DNA from: Aeromonas piscicola
GTDB taxonomy: Bacteria > Pseudomonadota > Gammaproteobacteria > Enterobacterales > Aeromonadaceae
NCBI RefSeq assembly: GCF_000820005.1
Contig: NZ_CDBL01000044.1
Span: 729-64,728, forward strand
Direction of reading: 5' to 3'
Length of the DNA: 64,000 bases
The first letter of the stretch is position 1. Every line of letters begins with the position of its first letter. Position numbers and translations under genes: made by a program. Below the pieces are notes generated by a model. That model had not been told where the DNA came from and searched no databases. It worked only from the letters and a program-made list of their open reading frames with translations. Of the stretch, positions 9,377 through 18,360 are shown in pieces.

Positions 9377-10499
9377 GGTGTGATTTCCCATAGTGAGTCA
9401 GAACCAGTTCGCCCCCCACCAGGGCGGCGAGGGGAAGCAGTTGTAGATCGCCGCTGCGCGATTGCGCCTCGGTATCCATAAACAGGGTCGGGCCGCTGGC
9501 CAGTTCGAACAGGGTCAGATCGGCATCCGCGCCCACCTCGAGTCGTCCCTTGCCGGTCAGGCGAAGCGCATCGGCGGCATGGTCGGTGACGCAGGCGAGC
9601 ACCTGCTCCAGCGTCATGCCGATGGCGAGAAACTTGGACATCACCTGGGCCAGGCTGTAGACGGGCCCCTTGATACGGTTTTTGCAGTAGATGTCGGAGC
9701 TGATGGTGTGGGGTAGTATCCCCTGGCGGATGGCAAGCTCCGCCACCTCGAAGCTGAAGCTGGCGCCGCCGTGGCCTATGTCGAGCAACAGGCCCCGTTT
9801 CATCGCCTCGCGTACCGCGACCCGCAGCTCGCCGGCCGGGGTCAGGATGCGGTTCGGTTTGCCGTTGAAGCAGTGGGTCAGCAGGTCGCCATCCCCCAGC
9901 AGGGCGACTATCTCGTCAAGGTCCGGCGGCGTGTTGCCCACGTGCACCATCAGCGGCAGCCGGCCGTGGGCCTGCTGCAGCGCCTTGGCCATGCGCAGCG
10001 GCTGCAGGCCGTTTTCACCCACCACACTGCCGCTCATGCGCGCCTTGATGCCGACAATAAAGCTGGGGTGACGGGCAATGGCTGCCGAGGCGAGTGCCAT
10101 GTCCAGATCCCGGCTGTTCGCCAGCTCGTTCTGGCGCAGCAGGCCGATGCGGGAGATGTTGAGCAGGGCATGCACCCGGGTCTTGCAGCCCGAAGCGAGG
10201 CGCTGGAAGTCGTCCACGTCGTCGGCGCCTGTGCTGCCCGCGTCTATGACGGTGGTGACGCCGGACTCCACGCCCACCTTGTCCGGCTCATCGTGATAGA
10301 TGGGGGAGGCGGGATAGCAGTGGGTGTGGCCGTCGATCCAGCCCGCACTTACATGCACCCGGCCAGCCAGATCCAGGGTTTGCTTCGCCTCGGTCTTTGC
10401 CGGCAGCTGGCCGAGGTCCGCTATCTTGCCGTCCCGGATGGCGATATCGATGAGCTCGCCATTTCCCTGGCGTCCCGCTCTGATGATCATGTCATGCAT
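9360..10499 (-). CDS. Amidohydrolase/deacetylase family metallohydrolase
   Basis: A 379-residue metal-dependent amidohydrolase (TIM barrel). The metal-binding WIDGHTH motif has H58 and H60. The segment VGIKARMSG holds the lysine that is usually carboxylated, and later histidines (MVHVGN, LTHCFNG) complete the site. By analogy with neighbouring families it would remove an acyl or similar group from an amino-sugar acid before the DgaE step. It lies between the membrane protein gene (gap about 42 bases) and dgaE. The substrate cannot be read from sequence. Confidence 0.85.
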   Translation of the reverse strand: MHDMIIRAGRQGNGELIDIAIRDGKIADLGQLPAKTEAKQTLDLAGRVHVSAGWIDGHTHCYPASPIYHDEPDKVGVESGVTTVIDAGSTGADDVDDFQRLASGCKTRVHALLNISRIGLLRQNELANSRDLDMALASAAIARHPSFIVGIKARMSGSVVGENGLQPLRMAKALQQAHGRLPLMVHVGNTPPDLDEIVALLGDGDLLTHCFNGKPNRILTPAGELRVAVREAMKRGLLLDIGHGGASFSFEVAELAIRQGILPHTISSDIYCKNRIKGPVYSLAQVMSKFLAIGMTLEQVLACVTDHAADALRLTGKGRLEVGADADLTLFELASGPTLFMDTEAQSRSGDLQLLPLAALVGGELVLTHYGKSHHAFCL

Positions 10500-10541
10500 G
10501 GTGATGACCTCGAAGAGGCCGCCCCGCAGGGCGGCGGGGGC

Positions 10542-11192
10542 TTATGCAAGGGCGACCGGGAAGAAGGTGCCGAGCAGCATGGCACCCAGGATGGCACCGC
10601 CTGTGATGGGCTTGTTCCACACGTAGAACAGCAGTGCACCCAGCAGGGAGCCCAGCCCAATGGGGATGGAGGCGCCCATGGCGGAGAGGATGATCAGGGG
10701 GCCCAGGAAGCGGCCCGAGCTGTTGCCAGCTCCCATCATCACATCCGCCCCGTAGGTGGAGTTGCTCTGGTTGATGGTGAACTTGCGCGCCAGGATGATG
10801 ATGCCGCCGATGGCGACCCCTATGGCCATGCCGGTCGCCAGCGAGGCACCGAAGTTCTCCACCGGGTAGAGGATGCCGGCACCCAGCAGCAGGGCAGGCA
10901 CGCCCAGGCCGACCCCGGTCTGAATGGCGCCGCCTATATCCAGGATCCCCACCAGGGAGCCTTCTATGATGCGGGCAAACAGGAAGCTGGCACCAAAAGC
11001 CGCCACCGCGCCGTAGGCCCCTGTGTCCATGCCGGCTTTCAGCATGGCGACGAAAGCCACCTCGTTGAAGGCGCCGACCCCGTACAGGTAGTACATGTGG
11101 GTCCCGGCAAAGACGCCGGCCGAGAGCAGGCCGACGAAGATGGGGAAGGACCAGTCGGCGTACCAGAAGTTGTTTTTCAGTTTCTCATCCAT
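10542..11192 (-). CDS. DUF4310 family membrane protein, putative transporter subunit
   Basis: A 216-residue hydrophobic protein with several predicted membrane segments and glycine-rich stretches (IGVAIGGIIILARK). I recognise it as DUF4310, always found beside DUF4311, DUF4312 and SFCGS proteins in operons with DgaE-like lyases. No experimentally proven function is known to me. Position and partners suggest a membrane component of an uptake system. The start at 11192 follows the DUF4311 stop by 11 bases. Confidence 0.75.
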   Translation of the reverse strand: MDEKLKNNFWYADWSFPIFVGLLSAGVFAGTHMYYLYGVGAFNEVAFVAMLKAGMDTGAYGAVAAFGASFLFARIIEGSLVGILDIGGAIQTGVGLGVPALLLGAGILYPVENFGASLATGMAIGVAIGGIIILARKFTINQSNSTYGADVMMGAGNSSGRFLGPLIILSAMGASIPIGLGSLLGALLFYVWNKPITGGAILGAMLLGTFFPVALA

Positions 11193-11203
11193 GTGGTGGC
11201 CCC

Positions 11204-11980
11204 TTATTTGCCGCTAAGCAGGTTATGGACGTTCTCCAGCCACAGGGGAATGCCCATATGGAAGGATTCAATCAGTTTCATATCGAAGCCGCGGAAGAAT
11301 CCGCTCAGCACGAACAGCAGCACTATGGCGGCCATCATCACGCGAGTGACGTGGTTCCAGCCGCTCTCCTCCACTCCCTTGCCGATCAGGATGCCGAGCA
11401 CCAGACCCGGTACCGCGTTGCCCATGATGAGCTGCGCCAGACCGCCGAAGATGGTGGCCCAGAAGCCGGATTTCTTGCCCGCCTCTATGGCTGCCAGCCA
11501 GAAGATCACCGGCATGACGGTGTTGACCAAGAGATTTGCAGCCGGCACCAGCACCTTGACGGCGGTGACTTGCAGGGCTTCCGGCACTGCGGCGGCCGTG
11601 CTGTTGAGGAAAGCGACGACGATGGCGCCTATGATGCCGCCGGCGATGGCCATCTTCTTGGGATCGTGCAATGTGGTGGCGAGATCCCGGTTCTTGACCA
11701 GCAGTGCGGCCGTGGCCCAGTGCGGAATGATGCGGTGATCCACGTCCTGAGTGAAGGCTCCGGCCGCCACGGTCGAGGCCCAGGCGTTGAAGAAGAAGCC
11801 GAGGCCGAACGAGAAGTGGGAGGCAGGATCCCCTTCGCAGGAGTTGAGCTCGCCCAGGGTACGGAAGGCGCCCATGCCCTGTACGGTCGGGGCGTGGAAC
11901 ATGCGTGCCGCGCCAGCCCCCACACCGACGCCCACCAGGCCGCCGATGATGAGTGACTTGATAAATATGATTAGAAACAT
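11204..11980 (-). CDS. DUF4311 domain membrane protein, putative transporter subunit
   Basis: A 258-residue multi-pass protein with a hydrophobic N-terminus (MFLIIFIKSLIIGGLVGVGV) and further membrane segments at about residues 110-130, 140-165 and 215-232. A conserved-looking stretch, LNSCEGDPASHFSFGLGFFF, lies in the N-terminal third. It matches DUF4311 by size and context. With DUF4310 it may form a two-part permease, much as EIIC and EIID do in mannose-type PTS. That comparison is inference. Confidence 0.75.
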   Translation of the reverse strand: MFLIIFIKSLIIGGLVGVGVGAGAARMFHAPTVQGMGAFRTLGELNSCEGDPASHFSFGLGFFFNAWASTVAAGAFTQDVDHRIIPHWATAALLVKNRDLATTLHDPKKMAIAGGIIGAIVVAFLNSTAAAVPEALQVTAVKVLVPAANLLVNTVMPVIFWLAAIEAGKKSGFWATIFGGLAQLIMGNAVPGLVLGILIGKGVEESGWNHVTRVMMAAIVLLFVLSGFFRGFDMKLIESFHMGIPLWLENVHNLLSGK

Positions 11981-12020
11981 CCAGGGTATCCTTCTTGTTA
12001 GGGGGGGCCAGCGGGTGGCG

Positions 12021-12317
12021 TCACACCAGGGTGAACGTCACTTGCTCGGCGTCCAGGCTGGTGACCTTGACCGTGATCTCCAGCTGGACGCGGAACTCGC
12101 GGCGCTGGCGCGGCAGGAAGAAGAACAGGAACTTCTCCACCCGAACCGACTCTTCGGCCTTGAGCACCTGCACCTCGACCGGTTCGATCCGCAGCATCAC
12201 GCGCGGGTTGTCCTTGAGCAGACTATGCTGCACCTGGCTGAGGGCGGCGGCGAACGCCTGCTGGCGGGTCGCCCCCTTGCCGTTGACAATGACCTGGGTG
12301 GTGAAGTTCTCTTTCAT
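12021..12317 (-). CDS. DUF4312 family protein, putative soluble transporter component
   Basis: A 98-residue soluble alpha/beta protein beginning MKENFTTQVIVNGKGATRQQ. A single histidine is present (QVQHSLL). It belongs to DUF4312 by size and operon position. Its ATG overlaps the stop of the SFCGS gene at 12317, so the two are translationally coupled. It might be a cytoplasmic partner of the membrane proteins. No catalytic motif is recognisable. Confidence 0.72.
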   Translation of the reverse strand: MKENFTTQVIVNGKGATRQQAFAAALSQVQHSLLKDNPRVMLRIEPVEVQVLKAEESVRVEKFLFFFLPRQRREFRVQLEITVKVTSLDAEQVTFTLV

Positions 12318-12682
12318 CAGACGCGTCCGTGCTTCTTGGCGAAGGCTTCGACCAGCTTCTGGCCCAGCTCTTCCTTGTCCATGAAGCCGAAGCCCAGCAC
12401 CACGCAGCCGTCATTGATGGCGGTGACACCTTCCTCGACGGAGCGCATGCCGTAGCGGCACTTGTAGCCGTACTTGGTCTGGGCCGTGATGGCGCCGGCG
12501 CCGCCGCTGCCGCAGAAGGAGATGCCGAGATCCGCCTGCTCCTTGTTCATCACATCACCGAGCTTCATGTCGGCGGCCATGCCAGGGATCACGGTCACGA
12601 TGGCGCCGGCGGTTTCTGCCCCGGCACCCACTTTCTGACCCTTGCCGAGGCGATCTCCAATCACGAGTTTGATGGCTGACAT
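12317..12682 (-). CDS. Glycine-rich SFCGS family protein, putative EIIB-like component
   Basis: A 121-residue soluble protein with the family-naming motif LGISFCGSGGAGA at about residues 52-64. The conserved cysteine in a glycine-rich turn resembles the phosphocysteine loops of PTS EIIB proteins, and I infer but cannot show a similar role. The gene starts directly after the PRD protein's stop (12683) and overlaps DUF4312 by one base. The function is undescribed as far as I know. Confidence 0.75.
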   Translation of the reverse strand: MSAIKLVIGDRLGKGQKVGAGAETAGAIVTVIPGMAADMKLGDVMNKEQADLGISFCGSGGAGAITAQTKYGYKCRYGMRSVEEGVTAINDGCVVLGFGFMDKEELGQKLVEAFAKKHGRV

Positions 12683-13045
12683 TTAGATATCTCCTTTGAG
12701 TGAGCTGAGTTCGTTTTCTTTGGCGACTTCGAAATGGACGGACAAGAGGTGCGCCTCTTCATAGGCCAGCTTGTCCAGCCAGGCGACGACCTGCTCGGCC
12801 AGTCGCAGGGAAAGGGGGGAGATCTCCTCGAACAGGCTGAGGTCGATCTCCGGCAGGGACTCGCCGCTATGGGAGCGCCACACCATGGCCTTGACGTGGG
12901 AGGCCAGCATCTGTTTCTGCACCTCGTTGGGACGAATGCCCTGCTCGCCGAGCAGGGAGTGGATGCGTGCCAGGACCAGGTCGGTCTGGCGTAGCAACGC
13001 CGGGCTATCCGGGGTCAGGTTCTGGTCATGAGTCTCTGTTTGCAA
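12683..13045 (-). CDS. Small stand-alone PRD domain protein
   Basis: A 120-residue protein recognised as a single PTS regulation domain (helical, with conserved-looking histidines H49, H59 and H104) without DNA-binding or transporter domains. The start is a TTG at 13045 preceded by a ggag Shine-Dalgarno; no better ATG is available. It is the first gene of the minus-strand operon. A free PRD could act as a phosphorylatable partner of the regulator at 5403-7307 or of the SFCGS/DUF4312 proteins. Confidence 0.65.
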   Translation of the reverse strand: MQTETHDQNLTPDSPALLRQTDLVLARIHSLLGEQGIRPNEVQKQMLASHVKAMVWRSHSGESLPEIDLSLFEEISPLSLRLAEQVVAWLDKLAYEEAHLLSVHFEVAKENELSSLKGDI

Positions 13046-13362
13046 TGTCTGCTCTCCAAGGCTGGCAGAAGGGATGGCTTTACCCTAAGCCCGCAGGGGT
13101 GCGCAGAGGAGGCAGCATTTTTCCAATTCGAAGCGGAAATTCCTGCTCGACTGGGCTGAAAACGACGTTTTTTGTGCGTTGGAGGGGGAAAGGGCTGCTA
13201 TCGGGGCCGACTTAGTGTGATCGGTGGCGCACTTGGTCCGCGGGTCTGGCCCGACAAGGCTTGGTGGAAACTGTGAGTCGCCTCACGGATGGCAAGGAAA
13301 ATAAGAGGGCATTGAGATGACAAAGGGCGGAATCCCGCCCTTGTGATGGAGAGGGCCGGGCG
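13046..13362. other. Intergenic region holding the operon promoter side and degS terminator
   Basis: A 317-base gap without a gene. It should hold the promoter of the minus-strand operon (right of 13045), but I see no convincing -10/-35 or -24/-12 pair. A hairpin at 13323-13344 lies just after degS. A purine-rich stretch at 13165-13194 has no assigned role. Confidence 0.5.
13323..13344 (-). terminator. Hairpin after degS
   Basis: An inverted repeat of AAGGGCGG and CCGCCCTT around a short loop, about 20 bases past the degS stop on the minus strand. The downstream T-run is weak (tttgtcatct), so it is only a moderate candidate for a Rho-independent terminator of degQ-degS. Confidence 0.55.
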
Positions 13363-14502
13363 TCAGCTGGCAGCAGCGGCGCTCGCGTTGGAATTGCCCT
13401 TGTTCTGCTGCTTTTGCTGGTAGCGCAGGTCTTCTTCTATGGTGACTTGCACCTCCAGTGGCTTGCCATCACGAAACACCGAGATGGTGAGCTTGGTGCC
13501 GGGGCGGCTTTCGACGATCTTGTCCATGGCGGAGCGCACGCCACTGATGGCTTCCCCGTTGATCTTGAGCAGCACATCGCCTCGCGTCAGCCCGCCCCTG
13601 GCCGCCGGGCCGTTGGGATCCAGGCTCTCGATCACCAGGCCGCGCAGATCGCCCAGGTTCATCATGCGGGCCACTATGGGGTTGATCTCGACGCTGGAGA
13701 TGCCGAGGTAGCCGCGGATGACCCGGCCATTGGCGATCAGCTCGTCCATGATCCGCTTGGCCAGCTTATAGGGGATGGCGAAGCTGATGCCGTAGCTCTC
13801 CTGATTGCCGTTGAGGTGATAGGCGGCGGTGTTGATGCCGACCAGGTCACCGCGGGCGTTGACCAGGGCGCCACCCGAGTTGCCCTCGTTGATGGCGGCA
13901 TCGGTCTGCAGCAGATCCTGCCGGCCGTTGCTGTCCGGCCCCATGCTGGAGAGGCCGATCCGGCCGGTGGCACTGATGATGCCCTGGGTGATGGTCTGGC
14001 CGACGTTGTAGGGGTTGCCGATGGCGAGCACCACATCCCCCACATCCGGCAGCCGTTCTGGATCCTGCGGGATCACCGGCAGGTTGTCCGATTCTATGTA
14101 GAGCACCGCCAGATCGGTCAGCTGATCGGTGCCGACCAGCTCGGCACTGAACACACGGCCATCCTGCAGCGCGACTATGATCTGGTCCGCATCGGCGATG
14201 ACATGGTAGTTGGTCAGCACATGGCCACGTTGGCTCATGATGACGCCGGAGCCCAGCCCCTGAGGCCTGAGTTCGGCCTGGTTGCCCTGATTGCGGGCGA
14301 AGCTGCGGGTATAGATGTTGACGACGGCAGGGCCAGCCCTGTGGGCCGCATAGGAGAAGCTCAGCTCGCGAGCATTGGTGATGATGCCGGGCAGCTGGGC
14401 ACCGCCCCGGAAATCGGGAAACAGCAGCAACAGGAGAGCCGCCACGGTTAAACCGAAGCCGACAGACTTGCCCAAGTAACTGATCAAAGGTGGGATTTTC
14501 AT
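13363..14502 (-). CDS. degS: Outer-membrane stress sensor protease DegS
   Basis: A membrane-anchored periplasmic trimeric serine protease that senses misfolded porins and cleaves RseA to release sigma-E. One N-terminal membrane segment (about 12-29) precedes the protease domain with catalytic H100, D130 and S209 (EGNSGGA). A single PDZ domain follows at about 255-345. At 379 residues it is somewhat longer than E. coli DegS (355), owing to a low-complexity Gln/Asn/Ser/Ala tail. It follows degQ, the conserved order. Confidence 0.95.
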   Translation of the reverse strand: MKIPPLISYLGKSVGFGLTVAALLLLLFPDFRGGAQLPGIITNARELSFSYAAHRAGPAVVNIYTRSFARNQGNQAELRPQGLGSGVIMSQRGHVLTNYHVIADADQIIVALQDGRVFSAELVGTDQLTDLAVLYIESDNLPVIPQDPERLPDVGDVVLAIGNPYNVGQTITQGIISATGRIGLSSMGPDSNGRQDLLQTDAAINEGNSGGALVNARGDLVGINTAAYHLNGNQESYGISFAIPYKLAKRIMDELIANGRVIRGYLGISSVEINPIVARMMNLGDLRGLVIESLDPNGPAARGGLTRGDVLLKINGEAISGVRSAMDKIVESRPGTKLTISVFRDGKPLEVQVTIEEDLRYQQKQQNKGNSNASAAAAS

Positions 14503-14591
14503 GTCATTCTCATCCGTACATGCAGCGGGCAGAGAATAACACTATCGGTGGATAAAAATCACCCGCGGCGAGGGCCGCGGGTGTGAGGGCG

Positions 14592-15953
14592 TTAACGTAT
14601 CACCAGGTAGAGGGAAGACTCCCCGCGCTGGATGTTCAGTGCCAGCACCTCTGGCTTGTTCTTGAGCGCCTTGGTCAGCTCGTCCAGCGAGTTGATGCGC
14701 AGACGGTTGACCCCGATGATGATGTCGCCCTTCTGCAAGCCGGAGGCGGCGGCAGGGGAGCGAGGATCGATATCGGAGACGGCTACACCGGTGACCGGTT
14801 CGGCGGTGGTGCTGAGCTTGGCCCCTTCCAGTGCCGGGTGCAGCACGCTGGCGAGGATCTCGCTGTCATCCGCCTTCTTAAGGATGACCTTGACGGTCTG
14901 CTCCTTGCCATCGCGGATGAGACCCAAGGCGACCTGCTTGTCGGCCCCCATGGTCGCTATCTTGGCGCGCAACTCACCGAACGAGCGGATGGCTTTGCCA
15001 TCTATGCTGATGATGATGTCGCCCGCCTTGATGCCGGCCTTGGCGGCGGCGGAGTCGGGCATGACCTGGTTGACGAAGGCGCCATCCTTCTTGTTGTAGC
15101 CGAAGGTCTTGGCGATCTCTGAGGTCAGCTCGGTCCCCGTGATCCCCAGCTGGCCACGGCGTACTTCACCGTACTTGACTATCTGTTCGGACAGATCGCG
15201 CACCATGTTGGACGGAATTGCGAAGCCGATGCCGATGTTGCCACCGTTCGGGCCCAGGATGGCGGTGTTGATGCCGATCAGCTCACCGCGCAGGTTGAGC
15301 AGGGCGCCACCCGAGTTGCCGGAGTTGATGGCTGCATCGGTCTGGATGAAGTTTTCCAGATTTTCGATGTTGAGGCCGCTGCGGCCCAGGGCGCTGACGA
15401 TGCCGGAGGTGACTGTCTGGCCCAGGCCAAACGGGTTGCCGATGGCCAGCGCATAGTCACCGACTCGCAGTTCGTCCGAATCGGCAAACTTGATCTGGAC
15501 CAGATCCTCGGCCTTGATTTGCAGCAGCGCTATGTCGGACTGCTTGTCTTCACCTATCTTCTTGGCCGCATATTCACGACCATCTTTCAGATTGACCTTG
15601 ATCTCGTCCGCCTCGTGCACGACGTGGGCGTTGGTGATCACGTAGCCCTTCTTGGCATCTATGATGACGCCTGAGCCCAGCGCCTGGAAGGGCTGCTCGC
15701 TCACCTGCTCGTCAGGCATGTTGGGGCCGAAGAAGAAGCGAAATTGTTCCGGCAGACGCTGGCGGGTGATTTTTTTGCCAGAGACGGAAATGTTGACCAC
15801 GGCAGGCGTGACCTGTTCGAGAACCGGCGCCAGGCTCGGCATCTCCTGGTTGTTCGCCAGCAAAGAGGGCAGTGCAGCCTGCACAGGTGCCGCTGACATG
15901 GCGATACCGACACTGAGGGCTAACACACTGAACACAGAAAGAGGTTTACGCAT
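14592..15953 (-). CDS. degQ: Periplasmic serine endoprotease DegQ (Do family)
   Basis: A 453-residue HtrA protease/chaperone. The signal peptide (start MRKPLSVFSVLALSVGIAMS, cleavage near VQAA) sets the start at 15953 rather than the TTG at 15995. The catalytic triad is H110, D140 and S214 (SGNSGGA). Two PDZ domains follow at about 255-345 and 360-445, which separates it from DegS. Located between zapG and degS as in E. coli. Confidence 0.95.
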   Translation of the reverse strand: MRKPLSVFSVLALSVGIAMSAAPVQAALPSLLANNQEMPSLAPVLEQVTPAVVNISVSGKKITRQRLPEQFRFFFGPNMPDEQVSEQPFQALGSGVIIDAKKGYVITNAHVVHEADEIKVNLKDGREYAAKKIGEDKQSDIALLQIKAEDLVQIKFADSDELRVGDYALAIGNPFGLGQTVTSGIVSALGRSGLNIENLENFIQTDAAINSGNSGGALLNLRGELIGINTAILGPNGGNIGIGFAIPSNMVRDLSEQIVKYGEVRRGQLGITGTELTSEIAKTFGYNKKDGAFVNQVMPDSAAAKAGIKAGDIIISIDGKAIRSFGELRAKIATMGADKQVALGLIRDGKEQTVKVILKKADDSEILASVLHPALEGAKLSTTAEPVTGVAVSDIDPRSPAAASGLQKGDIIIGVNRLRINSLDELTKALKNKPEVLALNIQRGESSLYLVIR

Positions 15954-16034
15954 ATGAAAAACAGCTCCCAGAAAAAGTTGCAATGCAATCGTCAAGGTCT
16001 GACCACGATACAGCGCAATTAGTTCCGCAAGGAA

Positions 16035-16415
16035 CTAGCTGGACTGCTTGAGCAGACCGGAGGCGCCGGCATAGTCACGGGGGGGGATACCCGGTTCTTC
16101 ATTGGCCGGTGCATCGTTGCTCTCGTCGAGCAGCGCTTCGCGGAACAGCGGCTCCTGTGCCTTGGCCAGGAATTTGCTCTGCTCTGCCATGTGGCGATAG
16201 AGGGTCTGATACTGCTCGGCCAGCTGCTCCATCAGGGCGGCGCTGTCGGCAAAGTGGGTATTGATCTGGCCCTGGTAGCTTTCCAGCTCCGTGTGCGCTT
16301 TTTTCAGCTCTTGTTCCAGACGTCCGGCATCCCGGCTGCGCACAGTGAAGCGACCGATGATGATACCGATAATCAAGGCGGCGACAGCCAGCAGGATCCC
16401 GTTTAACAGACTCAT
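16035..16415 (-). CDS. zapG: Cell-division/envelope protein ZapG (YhcB, DUF1043)
   Basis: A 126-residue protein with one N-terminal membrane segment (about 5-22, GILLAVAALIIGIIIGRF) followed by a coiled coil. This matches YhcB/ZapG, linked in E. coli to coordination of septum formation and envelope synthesis. It is divergent from zapE and upstream of degQ, as in E. coli. Confidence 0.9.
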   Translation of the reverse strand: MSLLNGILLAVAALIIGIIIGRFTVRSRDAGRLEQELKKAHTELESYQGQINTHFADSAALMEQLAEQYQTLYRHMAEQSKFLAKAQEPLFREALLDESNDAPANEEPGIPPRDYAGASGLLKQSS

Positions 16416-16555
16416 AGATGCTCCTTGTTACAGCTAAATCAATGTGTGTTGATGCGGCCCGGATGGCCGCTACGCCTTGATGGCACTATACCGTGCCCCC
16501 CGAGAGCGTGATACCATTTTGTCCTTCATTCAAGGACTTGGAGGCGGTTGACAGG

Positions 16556-17650
16556 ATGACCCCGCAGCAAAAATATCAGCAGGATTTGCAGCGCCCCGGC
16601 TTTGTGGCCGACCCAGCTCAGGCGATGGCCGTGACCCGCCTGGAGCGACTCTATCAGGATTTGTGCCAAAGCCCGACTCCGACCAGATCCCGCGGCCTGT
16701 TGGGCTGGTTGCAAAAGCCCAAGGCCAAGGAACCCGTCCTAGGGCTATATATGTGGGGCGGAGTGGGCAGAGGCAAGACCTGGCTGATGGATACTTTTTT
16801 CGAGAGCCTGCCGGGGACGCGAAAACTGCGGATCCACTTCCACCGTTTCATGCACAAGGTGCATGACGAACTCAAGGGGCTGACCGGCCAGGCCGATCCG
16901 CTCAAGCTCATCGCCAGCAAGCTCGCCGGCGAGATAGACGTCATCTGTTTCGATGAGTTCTTTGTTTCCGACATCACGGATGCCATGCTGCTGGGAACCT
17001 TGTTCCAGGCGTTGTTTGGTCACGGCGTGGTACTGGTGGCCACCTCGAACATACCGCCACAGGATCTTTATCGAAATGGCCTGCAGCGCGCCCGTTTTCT
17101 GCCAGCCATCGCATTGATCGAGCGTCATTGCGAGATACTTAACGTGGATGGTGGCATCGACTATCGCTTGCGTACTCTGGAGCAGGCTGAGATTTATCAC
17201 TCTCCGCTGGATCAGCAGGCAAAAGCGAATCTGGATCGTTATTTTCAACAGTTAACCGGGGTGGAAGAGGCTCGGGCGGGCAGTGTCGAGATCAACCATC
17301 GTCAATTGACGTCGCTGGGGATGGGAGAAGGGGTGCTCTACATGGCGTTCGAGCAACTTTGCTGCACTCCTCGCTCACAGGGCGACTACATAGAGCTTGC
17401 CCGACTGTTTCACACCGTGTTGCTTGCTAATGTGCAACCAATGGGGGCGGGCACGGATGACGCGGCTCGCCGCTTCATCGCCATGGTGGACGAGTTCTAT
17501 GAACGGCACGTGAAACTCATCATGTCGGCGGCTGTCCCCATGACAGAACTCTACGGGGACGGGCTGCTGAATTTCGAATTCAAACGTTGTCTTTCACGGC
17601 TTCAGGAAATGCAATCGCACGAATACCTTGCCAGAGTGCACCTTCCTTAG
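16556..17650 (+). CDS. zapE: Cell-division ATPase ZapE
   Basis: An AFG1-like AAA P-loop ATPase of 364 residues that modulates the Z-ring. Walker A GGVGRGKT is at 68-75 and Walker B is VICFDEF. The start at 16556 (MTPQQKYQQDLQRPGF) fits the family. The frame is open upstream to 16493 but that part is unconserved. The gene lies divergent from zapG and upstream of rplM, the usual order. Confidence 0.93.
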   Translation: MTPQQKYQQDLQRPGFVADPAQAMAVTRLERLYQDLCQSPTPTRSRGLLGWLQKPKAKEPVLGLYMWGGVGRGKTWLMDTFFESLPGTRKLRIHFHRFMHKVHDELKGLTGQADPLKLIASKLAGEIDVICFDEFFVSDITDAMLLGTLFQALFGHGVVLVATSNIPPQDLYRNGLQRARFLPAIALIERHCEILNVDGGIDYRLRTLEQAEIYHSPLDQQAKANLDRYFQQLTGVEEARAGSVEINHRQLTSLGMGEGVLYMAFEQLCCTPRSQGDYIELARLFHTVLLANVQPMGAGTDDAARRFIAMVDEFYERHVKLIMSAAVPMTELYGDGLLNFEFKRCLSRLQEMQSHEYLARVHLP

Positions 17651-17739
17651 TCACAATACCGCGCCTGCCAGTCGGATGGGCATCTGCGGCAGGTAGGGCC
17701 GGGCGACATTTGCTAGCTTCATGGCAGTGAAATTAGCAG

Positions 17740-17768
17740 GTGATATTTAAGGCAACTTCACTTATAAT
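17740..17768 (+). promoter_or_regulatory. Probable sigma-70 promoter of rplM-rpsI
   Basis: A perfect TATAAT at 17763-17768 with GTGATA (4 of 6) at 17740-17745, spacing 17. Transcription would start near 17775, leaving a leader of about 140 bases before rplM. In E. coli this operon is autoregulated through an L13-bound leader. A GGGAG/CCCCC-rich hairpin near 17862-17876 could serve that role, but I cannot confirm it. Confidence 0.55.
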
Positions 17769-17916
17769 CGCCCGGCCCACGTTACAGCTGTCGATAAGAC
17801 AGCAACACTTTAAGCTTTACTTGTATTCGAAGGGGTACAGGTAGGCCATCGTTTGTTGTTTGTGGGAGAGCCCCCATAAGCAATTGGGTCTGTAACAGGT
17901 AATTGGGTTTAACTTA

Positions 17917-18345
17917 ATGAAAACTTTCGTTGCCAAGCCAGAAACCGTAAAACGTGACTGGTACATTGTGGACGCAGAAGGTAAAACTCTGGGTCGTATC
18001 GCAACCGAGATCGCTTCTCGTCTGCGTGGTAAGCACAAAGCTGAGTACACTCCGCACGTTGACACCGGTGATTACATCATCGTTGTAAATGCTGAGAAGG
18101 TACACGTAACCGGTAAGAAATTTACCGACAAAATGTACCATGCTCACTCCGGTTTCCCGGGTGGTATCAAGTCAATCAGCTTCGACAAGCTGATCAAGCG
18201 TAAACCGGAAATGGTAATCGAAGCTGCTGTCAAAGGTATGCTGCCGAAGGGTCCTCTGGGCCGTGCCATGTTCCGTAAACTGAAAGTTTACGCAGGCGCC
18301 GAGCATGCTCATGCTGCTCAGCAACCTCAAGTACTGGATATCTAA
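17917..18345 (+). CDS. rplM: 50S ribosomal protein L13
   Basis: 142 residues, begins [20 protein letters not shown] and matches bacterial L13 throughout ([23 protein letters not shown]). First gene of the rplM-rpsI operon, 15 bases before rpsI. Codon use is strongly biased (CTG, CGT, GGT), as expected for a highly expressed gene. Confidence 0.98.
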   Translation: MKTFVAKPETVKRDWYIVDAEGKTLGRIATEIASRLRGKHKAEYTPHVDTGDYIIVVNAEKVHVTGKKFTDKMYHAHSGFPGGIKSISFDKLIKRKPEMVIEAAVKGMLPKGPLGRAMFRKLKVYAGAEHAHAAQQPQVLDI

Positions 18346-18360
18346 TCGGGAACTGGCAAC

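Noticed and set aside
9771..11738. A 655-codon open frame on the plus strand opposite the deacetylase and DUF genes
   Set aside because: It lies opposite genes with clear family matches, and its translation is low-complexity (His/Gln/Gly-rich). It is an antisense shadow of high-GC codon use.
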